Of a stretch of 64,000 nucleotides of DNA, positions 34,258 through 46,176 are shown in pieces. Numbering within the stretch: position 1 is the first letter of the stretch; every line of letters begins with the position of its first letter. Origin of the DNA: Megaustenia siamemsis (lineage: Eukaryota; Mollusca; Gastropoda; Stylommatophora; Ariophantidae); NCBI GenBank assembly GCA_032433765.1, contig JAVIAB010000024.1, positions 17,560,648 to 17,624,647 of the forward strand, read 5' to 3'. A program made the translations under genes and the position numbers. The notes below the pieces were generated by a model. It worked only from the letters and a program-made list of their open reading frames with translations, made no database searches and was not told the DNA's origin.

Positions 34258-34505
34258 TTAAAAAAACATCAGAAAGAAACAATCAACATTTTTCAGGCAC
34301 ATCATGAGAAGAGGAAAGTTGGAATACTTGGTTACAACTGGCAAAATAAAAGGAAAGAGAGATCGCGGACGACAAAGAGAGAAAATACTGGATAGCTTGG
34401 TGTCATGGCATGGAAAAGTCAACAAAAGAACTGATACGATGTACTGTAGATAGAAGATTGTGGAGGGACATGATCACCAACGCCAACCGGTATGGCATCA
34501 TGATT
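34258..34505 (+). mobile_element. LINE A 3' end
   Basis: Short tail: MRRGKLEYLVTTGKIKGKRD frame, ends near catcatgattatgat. Confidence 0.8.
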
Positions 34506-34689
34506 ATGATTCTGCCGAAGCCTACTTCATTATCAAGTGCTGAAAATGTAATAAAGGGGATAAATAAATGTTCACATTTTCCTGAATAAATTAGAGCTCA
34601 AAATCTATTAATGAAATTAAAAAAAAAATTAATTAAAACAAAAAATATCATTTATTGCATTATCATTAGATAGGGGCTGGGTGTGTTTC

Positions 34690-35035
34690 AAACAAATGTA
34701 TGGTGATCTTCGGGACTGAAAGAGACCATAGGGCAGACCAGACCTGAGGTATAAAAATGCTTGCAGGACTTCCTTCATGAGAATTCTCTATCAGTGAAAG
34801 AAACTGACAAAGTCTGACATCAGATCGTAACACATGGAGAACAAAAATAAAAAACGGCACAGCAACATTTGAGGCAGCGTTGGCATCAAATTCAGAATAC
34901 AAAAGGCACAGGAGAAAGGAGATGAGGCCATGTCCATCGAATACATCTTGTTCATTCAACAGTCGAATCTGTCTATCCAATATTGGCAGATTCAGTCACA
35001 AGGGAAGTTGTTCAGCAAAAACAACACCCAGCATA
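34690..35035 (+). mobile_element. LINE H 3' end, degenerate
   Basis: Resembles 11150-11400: agattcagtcacaagggaag then tgttcagcaaaaacaacacc corresponds to the end of that copy. No open frame. Confidence 0.5.
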
Positions 35036-35074
35036 AGATACTAATATTTTATCAAAGACCATACAATACAGAGG

Positions 35075-35520
35075 CTGGGTGGTCTCAATGTAAGATGTCC
35101 ATACCTGGACAAGAGGGGCCAGGGTTTGAATCTCGCCACAGGTGTTGGGAATTTTTATTTTTGAATCTGAAGTTTCTTCATGGCTCTACCCTCCCCTGGT
35201 CAATGAGTAATGACATCAGATTGGACATTTAACATCTCTCAAATAATGGCAAAAAACACAAGAGGCCCTTGTGCATGATAAAGAGAACCCTTGGTAATTG
35301 GAAAGAGTATGCAAAAAGTGGCTGCTTCCCAGATTAAACTGATAGGGAACAAAAATCTACCCAAAAACTCTTGATAATCAAAAATGAGAGCACCTCTGCG
35401 GTGAGAGAATATCTGCCTGTATGGTGAGGTACTGAGCACAAGGCTGCAGTTGTGAAAAATAGGAAAAAAATGAGAGTCACACAAAATATATTCCTTCAAG
35501 TCTTCAATATAAAACTGGTG
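35075..35520 (+). mobile_element. SINE-2 copy whose 3' end became a tandem array
   Basis: Begins tggtctcaatgtaagatgtc with B box gggtttgaatctcg. Collinear with 48790-49132 to the segment attccttcaagtcttc, where the 62-bp array begins. Confidence 0.8.
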
Positions 35521-35852
35521 TATACAAACAAGTGAAACTCACACAAAATACATTCCCTCAAGTCTTTGATATAACACTGGTGTATACAAACAAGTGAAAC
35601 TCACACAAAATACATTCCCTCAAGTCTTTGATATAACACTGGTGTATACAAACAAGTGAAACTCACACAAAATACATTCCCTCAAGTCTTTGATATAACA
35701 CTGGTGTATACAAACAAGTGAAACTCACACAAAATACATTCCCTCAAGTCTTTGATATAACACTGATATAACACTGGTGTATACAAACAAGTGAAACTCA
35801 CACAAAATACATTCCCTCAAGTCTTTGATATAACACTGGTGTATACAAACAA
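35466..35852. repeat. 62-bp minisatellite derived from the SINE-2 tail
   Basis: About six units containing gaaactcacacaaaatacat, then tccctcaagtctttgatata and acactggtgtat. The first unit is the SINE-2 3' segment itself. One partial unit duplication lies at 35760. Confidence 0.93.
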
Positions 35853-35854
35853 AT

Positions 35855-36240
35855 GATCATCATCAAGTTCCATAACTCCTGATGTAAATGATTATAATTT
35901 TAAAAAGACATTCAACCTCTATAATTGTTTATCAATTATTGTTGAGCTCCTACCAAATCATTCTCTAAAACTGTCTGGTATCATTTCATTCTGTTTCCCT
36001 CTATCCCCTCAAATTGTTCTTGTTGTCACGACATATTTCATACTTCTTTCCCTTCTCATATATGGCAACAACAACAAAAATGATTGTCTTCTCTTGATTG
36101 CGGCAATAATTTTTTTATCTTCGCTTTGACATATTTCTAAAAAAAAAGTCTGTTGCCTTTATTTATTTTGTAACTTTTCAAGGTATTTTCAACATTCTTC
36201 TATAAAACCATGGTTCTGTGGTTTCCAACAATTATCTCAA
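35855..36240 (-). mobile_element. LINE A 3' end, degenerate
   Basis: Reverse tail starting atgatcatcatcaagttcc; collinear with 4978-5350. Confidence 0.6.
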
Positions 36241-36465
36241 ACTCTGGGGTTTGCTTAGGGATATTTTTTTTTAGCAATTGGAGAATAATGGGGACACAGT
36301 GAAGTCATCACATGACATATATTGGTTAGAGTTTTTTCTTACCCTATATATATTGTGTAAGAACACTCTGAGAAGGTGGCTTAAACCTCAAGTTTGTTTT
36401 CACAAAGCTACAGAATTTATGCTCCAAGTTACAAACAGTTTGAACTCTGTCTATATAATGTTATT

Positions 36466-36850
36466 GAGACATGATATTATAAGGTCAAAACAGTCTATCT
36501 CGTGTTACTGAGATGAGATATCAAGTCAATATAGTCTATCTCATGTTACTGAGATGAGATATCAAGTCAATATAGTCTATCTCGTGTTAGTGAGATGAGA
36601 TATCAAGTCAATATAGTCTATCTCATGTTACTGAGACTAGATATCAAATCAGTATAGTCTATCTCATGTTACTGAGATGAGATATCAAATCAATATAGTC
36701 TATCTCATGTTACTGAGATGAGATATCAAGTCAATATAGTCTATCTCATGTTACTGAGATGAGATATCAAGTCAATATAGTCATCTCATGTTACTGAGAC
36801 GAGATATCAAATCAATATAGTCTATCTTATGTTACTGAAACATATTATAA
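36466..36850. repeat. 41-bp minisatellite, about 9 copies
   Basis: Units containing gagatgagatatcaagtcaa then tatagtctatctcatgttac. Confidence 0.93.
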
Positions 36851-37129
36851 AGTTAATGCAGTCCATACTTTGTTACAAAACAACAAATTAAAAAAAAATT
36901 AAATACATGTATTTTTGGCCATTCTTTCTGTTTATGAATAGAAAATGGAGAAGGGCAGGGTACACACTAAGAAAGGGGTTAAGGCAAAGAAATGCAAATG
37001 AATTCATAAAAATGTGAAGCTGCAGTAAAGCTGAATGTGAGGGAAAATTAAAAAAAAAATAAAAAATGGTATGGTAAAAGTATGGTTTTGCCATACCATT
37101 TTTTTCTATTTTTTTCAATTTTCCCTACA

Positions 37130-37350
37130 CACTAAGAAAACGTGATGTCAGTATAGCAAGACAGGAACTTCATAGAACTCCATGGAAAGATAAAATAGGG
37201 AAGGCCTGGAAATATATGGGACAGAGAAAACACAGAAACCCTCAAGAACATTGGCCTAGTCTGGAAGGAAATAGAGAAAATGTCTAAGAAAAATGATGGA
37301 TGGAGAAACCTTGTCTGAAGGGCCAGAAGAGCTTTAATTGATTTGATTCA
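37130..37350 (+). mobile_element. LINE tail (E2 type)
   Basis: Matches 14755-15030 (atgtcagtatagcaagacag, aagaacattggcctagt). Confidence 0.5.
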
Positions 37351-37359
37351 TTTTGTTAT

Positions 37360-38095
37360 CAAAGTTACTTGTTACTTAGTGAACTAAACAAGACAAACAA
37401 AAAAATCTGGATTAAATATGAATATCAAAAAACTAAAACTATGATCACAAACAAAATAAATACTCAAAACCTACAAGTGGATATAACAATTGAAGGTATA
37501 GACCTGGAGACAATTCAGAGCTACAACTACCTTGGAGATACTATAACCAGTGATGGAAAATGTAAAACTGAAATAAACAAAAGAATAGGAATGGCAAAAA
37601 TTAATTTTAATGTCATTAAAAATATACTAACATCAAAACAAATAACACCAGGACTAAAACTAAGAATAGCAAAATGTTATATCTTCTCAGCAATTTTTGA
37701 ATGGCGCAGAAACATGGACATTAGACAATAAAACAAAAAAAAATTGGAGCCTTTGAAATGTGGATTGAAAGATGAATAGGTAGAAGTGAATGGAAAGAAA
37801 AGAAAACAAACGAAGTTTTAAAACTAAAAATGAAAAAGAGAACTACTAAACACAATTCAAACAAGACAAATGAGATTTTTGGGCCATGTTAAAAGACACA
37901 GCAGCCTACCATAAAAGTAGTATTGTAAGGGAAAATACAAAGTAAAAGAGGCAGACCAAGACTAACATGGACAAGTAACATCAAAAGATGGACAAGTCAG
38001 CCTATGACAACCTGTACCATCAAAGTAAGGCACAGAGCGAAATGGCACTCAATAGTATTCAACCTTTGATGCAAAAATGACACTCAATGATGTTA
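37360..38095 (+). mobile_element. LINE D 3' part
   Basis: Encodes LETIQSYNYLGDTITSDGKC and KTEINKRIGMAKINFNVIKN, then LKLRIAKCYIF, followed by frameshifts and gaccaagactaacatggaca near the end. Same family as 6377-6870; 5'-truncated. Confidence 0.8.
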
Positions 38096-39439
38096 ATAAA
38101 ATAAAATAATGTCAGAAAATTTTTTTAATGTATACAATATTGGGTGATTTAGGGTAGCTATTAATGTCACTAGAAAAGATAGAATAAGGAATGAAGACTG
38201 TAGGAAATGATGGTGGGAACTACATGTAAAATCAGACACAGCAAGAGACTGGTAGCTAAATAAGTAAACAGACAACACAAAAAAACCCCAGCATGCAACT
38301 TCTAGAAAAATGGTGCCCATGTTGTCCCATATCTTTAGAAAGTATAGTTACTTTGAAAGTCATTGATGTCGTTTTACAAATATTTGTTACCTGTAATGGG
38401 AGTTGGGAAGCAACAGTATGCTCTCTTTTCAGTGATGTCATTTAGAATTGTCACCTATGAAGCTGACTATGGCTTGCACGGAGTTGGAAGTTGATAACAT
38501 CATAACTAATGATACACAACAGCTGCACTTATCATTGTGTTTTTGCATTTCGCTTAAGCCACTTAAGTTGCTTTGTTACTGTGAACACCCCTTTTTGATG
38601 GAAGTCATTTGGAATTATCACCTGTGCAGGTGAGTAGGGCATGCGAGGAGGTCAACCTTGTCGACGGCACGGATACATTTTGGGGGATACTGTGACGCAA
38701 AGTGGAGAGATTATGGAGAATTCCAAACTGCAATGAAACTGACTCCATGAAAAGAATAGAATAGAATAATCTAGGACCACTAACAACTGCAAACATATAC
38801 AATAAACGGTTTTAGATCAGGGTTTAAGGAAAACCAAGAGTCATACAAACAGACAATTTTACAGAAATTCTTCAGCAACACAGGTTAACAATGACCAGTG
38901 TGAGCAACTTGGCACAATCTAGAAAATTGCAGCTCCCCATGGCACGTATGGATAAAATTTATAAGATAAGCTTAAAGATTTTTTTATCCTCCCCTGAAGA
39001 AAACAAAATAGATAAACTTTTTGACCCAACTGTGGATAAAACCACTTCTCCTCAGGACATTTCATGGCACATACAGCTAGAATATAATAAGATACTTCTA
39101 TGGTGTTTGTACTAGTTTCATAGTTGTCACAGCAACTGCAGTTCTGATTAATTAACTTATGAGGCAGAATCATGGTACATAGTGAATCAATGGCATTTAA
39201 TATAAATAGGCACATTTAAAATAAAACTACATATGGTATAAGCACAACATTTGTTGTTCAATGTAGTAGCAAAGTAATGTCACATGACATGTCACAAAGG
39301 AGGGAAATATTTCCCTGCACAACGCCACAGCATTTGGATGTAAAATGGCCAGTTCTCATGGCGTCATTGTCCATATTTGTCAATGACCATCAACATATTT
39401 ATAGGTGATGCAGCTGATAATATAATCTTCATAAGTTGA
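38096..39439. other. Intergenic stretch, 1.3 kb
   Basis: No gene. A pair of similar blocks (gaagtcatttggaattatca at 38600; gtgatgtcatttagaattgt at 38432) suggests an old local duplication. Confidence 0.4.
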
Positions 39440-39845
39440 TAATCTTCCAAGATGTGGGAAGGGCACAGGACTTCGACGACCATGAGCTCAATTCACTCCT
39501 TCGAATGAAAGAGATGGGAGTTAAGATGGCCACAGCCAGAAATGAAAAACATAGTGGGCGTGTAAGAAGACTTATCAACCAAAACATAACTGGAGTCGTC
39601 AGTCGTTGAACATTGCGGGATTTGCTGAGGAGGGGATCTGAGAACCCATGGACATGTTCAGAGTGTAATGATGATGACCTGCTAATAACTCAATGCCAGG
39701 CCACCCTACTTCCAAGACAAAAAAATCTGGCTCATTTTCTGAAGCAGCATGGACCCAGAAGCTGACAGTCTGGAGCAAGAATCTGCCACATTTTGGAACT
39801 GAACCTGGACTCTTGTTATCAGTGGTTAAGCACACTAACCACCCT
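39440..39845 (+). repeat. Family I dispersed repeat, copy 2
   Basis: Inverse complement of 21600-22050: tccttcgaatgaaagagatg and acccatggacatgttcagag. Confidence 0.55.
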
Positions 39846-39925
39846 GTCACCAAATCTTCATATTCTATAGAACAATGTTTATCTTGTCGATGGCACAAAA
39901 GTCTTCATGTAAATATCAAATTAAG

Positions 39926-40179
39926 TAAAAGTAAAGTGCCCCGTAACACCAAGTGACGTATAGGGAATATGGTGTTAGTGACCATAATTTTTACAGACCT
40001 TCGGCACATGATTTTTGGGGTAATGTAGTAAGTGTTGTGCCCATGCTGCTTTACTTTCCCAGAAAAAAATCTAGTATCCATTTAAGGCTGGGTGAACCTG
40101 GAAGCAGTCGATCAGGATTGAACTCAACCTCTTGTCCTTAGTAGTCCAGTTCACTAAGCACTGAGCTATTGCTGCTACC
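39926..40179 (-). mobile_element. SINE-1, full length with 15-bp target duplication
   Basis: AAATATCAAATTAAG at 39911-39925 and 40180-40194 flanks the copy exactly. Confidence 0.94.
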
Positions 40180-40289
40180 AAATATCAAATTAAGGACAAC
40201 ATTAATTCCCAACTGCATGTTTTAAAAACAGAAAACTACTTTGAGTGCATATGTCCAATTGCAGATTTTCAGAATTTTATATCAAATTC

Positions 40290-40490
40290 ATGGATGTTTT
40301 GTCTTCATCTTGTGCCATCTTCGCATCAAAGGTTGTCTACTATGGAGAACCATTTCATTCTCTCTTGCACTGATGGTACACATCCTTATAATCCAGTCCA
40401 TTTCTTTAAGTTTTGGTTCACTTTATCCTTTGTCTGCCTCTATATCATTCATCTTGTATTTCCCTCCCAAAATGACTTTCAATAAGCTAT
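40290..40490 (-). mobile_element. LINE D 3' end, degenerate
   Basis: Reverse complement resembles the end of 6377-6870 (accatcagtgcaagagagaa; tagtagacaacctttgatgc). Confidence 0.5.
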
Positions 40491-40899
40491 TGTGCCTATA
40501 TATATATATATAATTATCTTGTATGAATTGTATTAAATAATTTCTTTCTTCATATCCAGCTGTTTCAAATCTACATTAATTTGTTTTCTTCTCTGTCCAC
40601 CGATTCTTCTATCAATCTATATCTACATAATAATTTTCTTGTCCACAGCTATAAACCAACAAAAACAGCCAATGTGATACTTTATGATCTAAAAGCAACA
40701 GAAAAATCTCTCATTATTATTCAAACCATGACCATTTACGGGAGATCACCTAATTAACTCTATTTATAGAGTTTTCAAATGTGCTTTTTGTCTGCCTTGC
40801 TTTTGTCTATACTCTGGAATTCACTGGATGGCAGCTCTGGACATTTTCCATACAAAAGACCTATCAAGTGTCTAACTACTATCGCTGTGCACTTTCCTT
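40491..40899. other. Intergenic stretch
   Basis: A short (TA)n run at 40497-40512. No gene recognised. Confidence 0.4.
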
Positions 40900-41105
40900 C
40901 TTTTTGTCTAGCTCAAGTTGTCTGAGAACCTTCCTCTAGCAGGTTGTGTGGAAAGTAAGCCTTCAAAAGGGGAGCAGCAGGACAAATAGAAAGAGGCCAA
41001 CTTTAAGAGACATTCTGGCAAAGATAGAAGGCATTGATTCACAGCTTGAAAAGCTTGGCTAGAATAGACATGGCAAAGAACACCAAGAGCCCTGTGTGAC
41101 ATATG
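40900..41105 (+). mobile_element. LINE E-like 3' fragment
   Basis: aagccttcaaaaggggagca matches the LINE E copy at 52075; ends gacatatgaaaggactgg. Confidence 0.5.
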
Positions 41106-41129
41106 AAAGGACTGGACAAATATTAAACT

Positions 41130-41275
41130 TTAGTAAAAGTTTTCTCACCTGCCTTGCTAGGTGTATGGGAAATATGGTATTAGTGACCACATTTTTCCAT
41201 GAGGGCACATTTTTGGGGTGATGTGGTCAGTGCTTTTACTTCCCAGAAAAATGTGGTACCCATTATTATTAGATG
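41130..41275 (-). mobile_element. SINE-1, degenerate 3' part
   Basis: Contains atggtattagtgaccacatt and cccagaaaaatgtggtaccc, diverged from the SINE-1 body. Confidence 0.6.
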
Positions 41276-41324
41276 TTAGACTGCATGTAATTATGAAAAT
41301 CATGATGTTGACTTTACAGACTTG

Positions 41325-42115
41325 TACAGGGAACTACATGGTCTAGTGGTAGGACATTGACAAGAGGGTCCCAGGTTTGAATCCTGCTCATAGATGTTGA
41401 CAATTTTTTCTTTTAATTCATTGTTTTACTCTTCCCTGGTCTCTAGATAGTAGATCCGATGTATAGCCATCTCTAGATAGTGAAATCCGATGTCTAACTC
41501 TTTCTAGGTAGTGAGATCCGATGTCTAGCCCTCTCTATGTAGTGAGATCCGATATCTAGCCCTCTCTAGGTAGTGAGATCCTATGTCTAACCCTCTCTAG
41601 GTAGTGAGATCCGATGTCTAGCCATCTCTAGGTAGTGAGATCCGATGTCTAGCCATCTCTAGGTAGTGAGATCCGATGTCTAGCCATCTCTAGGTAGTGA
41701 GATCCGATGTCTAGCCATCTCTAGATAGTGAGATCCGATGTCTAACCCTCTCTAGGTAGTGAGATCCTATGTCTAGCCCTCTCTAGGTAGTGAGATCCTA
41801 TGTCTAGCAATCTCTAGATAGTGAGATCTGATGTCTAGCCCTCTCTAGGTAGTGAGATCCGATGTCTAGCCCTCTCTAGGTAGTGAGATCTGATGTCTAG
41901 CCCTCTCTAGGTAGTGAGATCTGATGTCTAGCCCTCTCTAGGTAGTGAGATCTGATGTCTAGCCCTCTCTAGGTAGTGAGATCTGATGTCTAGCCCTCTC
42001 TAGGTAGTGAGATCTGATGTATAGCGCTCTCAGAAAATATAAAAAAAGGAGGTCCAGCATGCACACATGCACTTTGAAGAACTCTTGGCAGTTAAAAACA
42101 GAAATCCAAAATGGC
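41325..42115 (+). mobile_element. SINE-2 copy with internal tandem expansion
   Basis: Head: tggtctagtggtaggac and ggtttgaatcc (A and B boxes). After the 31-bp array it resumes with gaactcttggcagttaaaaa, collinear with 35260-35330. The array therefore lies inside the SINE. Confidence 0.75.
41440..42030. repeat. 31-bp minisatellite grown inside SINE-2, about 19 copies
   Basis: Units containing tctctaggtagtgagatccg then atgtctagcc. The single-copy equivalent in the 35-kb SINE-2 is around gtcaatgagtaatgacatca. Confidence 0.93.
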
Positions 42116-42424
42116 TGCTGCTTGGGCAAAGTTGTCAGGCAAACCTACCTATGCCAAAGATGGATATGTAGCAGATATTGCGGCTTCGCTGTAGACTAGC
42201 CCACATAAAGCACCCATGCTCAGTTAATAGGTGATTGTGAGGAAGAATAAGATAAGAACCTACTCTGAAGAAAGTTATTGAAGACAAAGATAAGTGTGAA
42301 ATTAGATGATGATTATTCATGCTCTCTTGATGGTACTAAAATAAATATGAGACTATGGACTATACATTTTCACAGCCACATCAATCATTGCTGGTGAATA
42401 TCTGAAAGCACATATTTAACCAGG
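42116..42424. other. Probable 3' flank/3' UTR side of the F-box gene
   Basis: No gene recognised. Polyadenylation site of the F-box gene not identified. Confidence 0.4.
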
Positions 42425-42740
42425 ATTTGAAAGTACATTTTACTGATCAATATCTGAAAGTATATTTTGCTTGCCAACATCTGAAAGTACATTTTACTTA
42501 ACAAATCTGAAAGTATATTTTGCTTGCCAACATCTGAAAGTACATTTTACTGATCAATATCTGAAAGTATATTTTGCTTGCCAACAACTGAAAGTACATT
42601 TTACTGATCAATATCTGAAAGTATATTTTGCTTGCCAACATCTGAAAGTACATTTTACTGATCAATATCTGAAAGTATATTTTGCTTGCCAACATCTGAA
42701 AGTACATTTTACTGATCAATATCTGAAAGTGCATTTTGTG
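42425..42740. repeat. 54-bp (27+27) minisatellite overlapping the F-box stop codon
   Basis: Alternating half units ctgaaagtacattttactga and ctgaaagtatattttgcttg. The rightmost half unit supplies the last residues and the TAA of the F-box gene. Confidence 0.93.
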
Positions 42741-42921
42741 ATGATTCCTCACTCCTATGACTTTGTTGTTCTGGGGCTAACATGAACAACTTGACAGGCG
42801 CCGTGTGACGTAATTTGTCCTTGTTGAAAGGGCATACTTTGAGGTGCTCACTAATGGTAGGGTGACTGGTTACGTATCTCCAGGACTTGATTGGTTCAAA
42901 ACCTGTGCTGAACATCCAACG
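42709..42921 (-). CDS. FBXO30: FBXO30/40-like exon 5: C-terminus and stop
   Basis: 213-nt last coding exon read from 42921 to the TAA at 42711-42709; acceptor tatctttcag, phase 0. It begins RWMFSTGFEPIKSWRYV, corresponding to the family VWRFSTAF....W.., and continues ISEHLKVCPFNKDKLRH. The C-terminal tail diverges from vertebrates and ends NALSDIDQ. The last residues and the stop lie inside a 54-bp tandem repeat. Total visible coding length is 2398 nt (one base completing a codon, then 799 codons including the stop). Confidence 0.92.
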   Translation of the reverse strand, partial: RWMFSTGFEPIKSWRYVTSHPTISEHLKVCPFNKDKLRHTAPVKLFMLAPEQQSHRSEESSQNALSDIDQ

Positions 42922-43062
42922 CTGAAAGATAAAATAAATATCAAAATGAGAGAATATTTGAAAATAAAAAATATTATTAAATTTATTCTGTGAACACAAA
43001 AATTCACAACGTATGGATAAGAGTTAATATTTGTATACGTATTAACATATTTTACTAACAGG

Positions 43063-43222
43063 TTACAAGAGAGATCGCGGACGACAAAGAGAGAAAATAC
43101 TAGATAGCTTGGTGTCATTGCATGGCAAACATTACAACAGAACTGATATGATGCACTGTAGATAGAAGATTGTGGAAGGACATGATCGCCTATGCCAACC
43201 AGTATGGCACATGATGATGACT
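43063..43222 (+). mobile_element. LINE A 3' end, short
   Basis: agagagatcgcggacgacaa to tggcacatgatgatgac; a 160-bp tail in the F-box intron. Confidence 0.8.
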
Positions 43223-43384
43223 AACAGGTTTATATCATTAATGGATAAATCATTAATTTTCCAAAAATTTTATTTTAAAAATGGATTTGTCAGATTATTA
43301 ATGTTTATTTTTAAAATTTGTAAATCAGAAATCATGAATGAAGATTATTTTGAAAATGAATTTCTTGAAGCCAAAACAGCAGAG

Positions 43385-43640
43385 AAAACTCTTGGGCTGA
43401 GAGTGGTCAGTGACTCATAGCTGACAGTTTGCACCAGGATCATGGAAACAGCTGATCAGATTTAACTGCACCTCCACATGGTGCCTCTGGAAAGAGACTA
43501 ACCAGCCTGACCAAGATGTTAGAGATTGAGAGAAAAGGTAAACCTAGTGTCCAAAAACACCACGCTGAAGTTGGATGTGTTGGGTGAAGTGTGCAAGCAT
43601 CGCAGCTTAATGTAAGCACAACGCCTTAACGAGTACATCC
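43385..43640 (+). repeat. Family J dispersed repeat
   Basis: gtggtcagtgactcatagct and cacctccacatggtgcctct, shared with 17.6 and 48.7 kb. Confidence 0.45.
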
Positions 43641-43730
43641 ACTTAACTTCCTTTTAAGGTGAAAAATGAAGATGAACTGTCATCAGTTGAACACAAAATA
43701 AGAGGAATTAGTCATTCACCATAAATAAGA

Positions 43731-43838
43731 TAACCACATTACCCCAAAAATCATGTGCCAAAGGTCTATAAAAATTATGGTCACTAACACCATATTCTCT
43801 ATACGCCACTTGGCGTGATGGGGCACTTTACTTTACTA
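43731..43838 (+). mobile_element. SINE-1, 5'-truncated
   Basis: Only the 3' 108 bases (accccaaaaatcatgtgcc to cactttactttact). Confidence 0.8.
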
Positions 43839-44394
43839 CTATGAATAAGATTAAAATGAAAAAAAAGTTCTGAATAAGATTAAATTGAACAAAAGTTCTG
43901 AATAAGATTGAGTGCTTAGTACTACCTGATATGTATGAAAATAAAAGTAATTGCCAATGTTCAAGATAAACACACAAATGAACCTTTAGTATGTTGCACA
44001 AACTGAAAAGTTAGAATAACAAGAGTCACTACTCTGGCAGCAAAAACAAATAATTTTACCAAACTGTTCCCAATGAAATGTTTACTATTTGCATTCTCAA
44101 TGGTAGAGATAGAAACCTGGGTGGGTAGAAAATCTACATTCTCCCCAGCAATACAAAAGTCCACAGGCTACTTGTTCAGTATCAAACAAAGCATTAACTC
44201 AATGACTGACTCTTTATGACATGCACTTTATAAGGCCTTTAACTCATGGGTCCAATGTTTATATTAATGAACAAAGTGGGCTCTTCTATGGGCTTAAGAA
44301 CTGGACCACACCAAACAATGATTTATTACTGTCTAGATCAATCAACAAGTCCATAAGCACTCAGCTCTCCTCCAAAGTATATCCCTCAATGTGC

Positions 44395-44520
44395 AGTGAT
44401 TAATGACACAACCTTCAGCACATTGTTGGTTTGGTAAAGTGGTCAGCATTACTCCAATGCTGTTTTTCATTCCCAGAAAAATTCTTTACCTGTTTAAGTC
44501 CAGGTGAACATGAAACACAC
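44395..44520 (-). mobile_element. SINE-1, degenerate
   Basis: aaccttcagcacattgttgg and tcccagaaaaattctttacc, old copy. Confidence 0.55.
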
Positions 44521-44579
44521 ACCTGCTTGTTTTCATCTCAAAATGGCATTTTACATCTAATATTGGAAATTTGACAGCA

Positions 44580-45115
44580 TTTATGTTTGACGATGTCCTG
44601 AGTCTGGTAGAGATTTTGTAAAGCAGGAGAGAAGGCTAAATGCATTCCATATGCGATGTCTACGTCGCGTTCTTGGTATCATCTGGATGGATAAAGTGAC
44701 AAACATGGAGGTCATGACTTGCACATGCCTCCCAAACATCTACATGTTGCTCAAACAATGTAGGTTACACTGGCTTGGCCATGTACACCGTATAAATGAT
44801 GGCCGTATACAGAAAGATATACTCTATGGACAACTGGCAGATGGTAAAAGAACTAGGGGGCACCCAAAACTTGATTTGTAGATGTGTATAAACGTGACAT
44901 GAAGACTCGTAAACCCTGCAGCATGGGAAGACAAAGCTGCAGACCACAATCTCTGGAAACACACTCTAAAGGTTCACCTCAAAGAAGAAGCAGACAGATT
45001 CATGGAGAAAGAGAATACACGACGAAAGAAAAGAAAGGAAAAAATAAAATTTCTAGGGGCGCTAAAAAATCCATAGCCAACTATGACTGACGGAGGCTGC
45101 TACTACTACTACTGG
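44580..45115 (+). mobile_element. LINE H 3' end
   Basis: MRCLRRVLGIIWMDKVTNME and LLKQCRLHWLGHVHRINDGR then KDILYGQLADGKRTRGHPKL, stop, and further C-terminal text. Ends in (CTA)n at about 45097-45113. Confidence 0.85.
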
Positions 45116-45237
45116 TAGAAATCCCTTATTCTTAAAATTGATATTTGATGGAAGTTGTTTCAATTTATGACACCAGACATGAAATGTACAATTATTAGAT
45201 ATGGAAAACATTTACATATGAAAGTTATTGTAGTAGT

Positions 45238-45620
45238 TTATCTTCTTCTTCTTCTACCTTTCAACTCCCTGTGAAGTATAGGTCTTCAATAAACACTTTC
45301 CAAGCCGTTCTGTTTCTTGCCATTCTTTTAAGATCAGTCCATGTCTTCCCCATCATCTTCATCTCTGCTTCTATCTATCTTCTCCAAGAATTCCTTAGTC
45401 TTCCTCTTTGTCTTTTTACCTGGGGATTGCAAAAAAGGGCCTATTGTGTAATACTCTTAGTTGGCTTCCGCAGTGCATGTCCTATCCAGTGCCATTGTCT
45501 TCGCTGTATCCCTCTATCCACTAATATTTGACTGGTACATTTCCCTAATTCTATGTTAGTGATTTTGTCCTGCCATTTCCATCCTTTTATTCTGTGTAAG
45601 CATCCATTAATAAAAGTGTA
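45238..45620 (-). mobile_element. LINE B 3' end
   Basis: Reverse copy, (GAA)n end at 45240 (cttcttcttcttctacc); translation includes NGCLHRIKGWKWQDKITN and HWIGHALRKP. Confidence 0.8.
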
Positions 45621-46176
45621 GTAGTTAATGCTCATATTAAAAAATATTAAAGACTGACAAATCTGAGAGTTTTGGGAAATGCAATGTCCAATTACCAACC
45701 ATAAGTGCTTTTAAATGTTACAATACAGCTTCTTCTAATCACTTTGTTTATTGGAAGAAGCCTTTTATCTTCTCAGAAAAAAAGCATGTGGGTAAATCAA
45801 CTAAAGTATCAGTGACAAAACAACTGAGGGAAGCCATTGATCAAGAAAAAATCTGACCTCTTGTCTTCTGTAGTTCAATTCATCAACTCTGAGCTCTAAT
45901 GGTTTCCAAAGGGGACACAAGATCACCTCAAACACAAAATGCAGGATGGATCAACTGTTCAGGAGTGACCATGTTATCATACATTGCTTCTACATTTGTG
46001 TTAGGAGAATGAGACATCACATATGTTCCAAACTCATGATAGGTACCACTGCGCCCCAGAAGACATTAGGAACAAAACACATCCTGTGAGACTTGTCTCC
46101 AGCATGCAGACTTGAGGAGAAAAACAAGGCCCACACCCACCACCTTGAATGATAGACTGTATGGCAGAAGTTTAAA
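45621..46176. other. F-box intron stretch
   Basis: No coding exon or repeat recognised. Confidence 0.4.

Noticed and set aside
42471..42785. 104-codon forward frame over the 54-bp array
   Set aside because: Repeat translation; the real coding strand here is the reverse-strand F-box exon.
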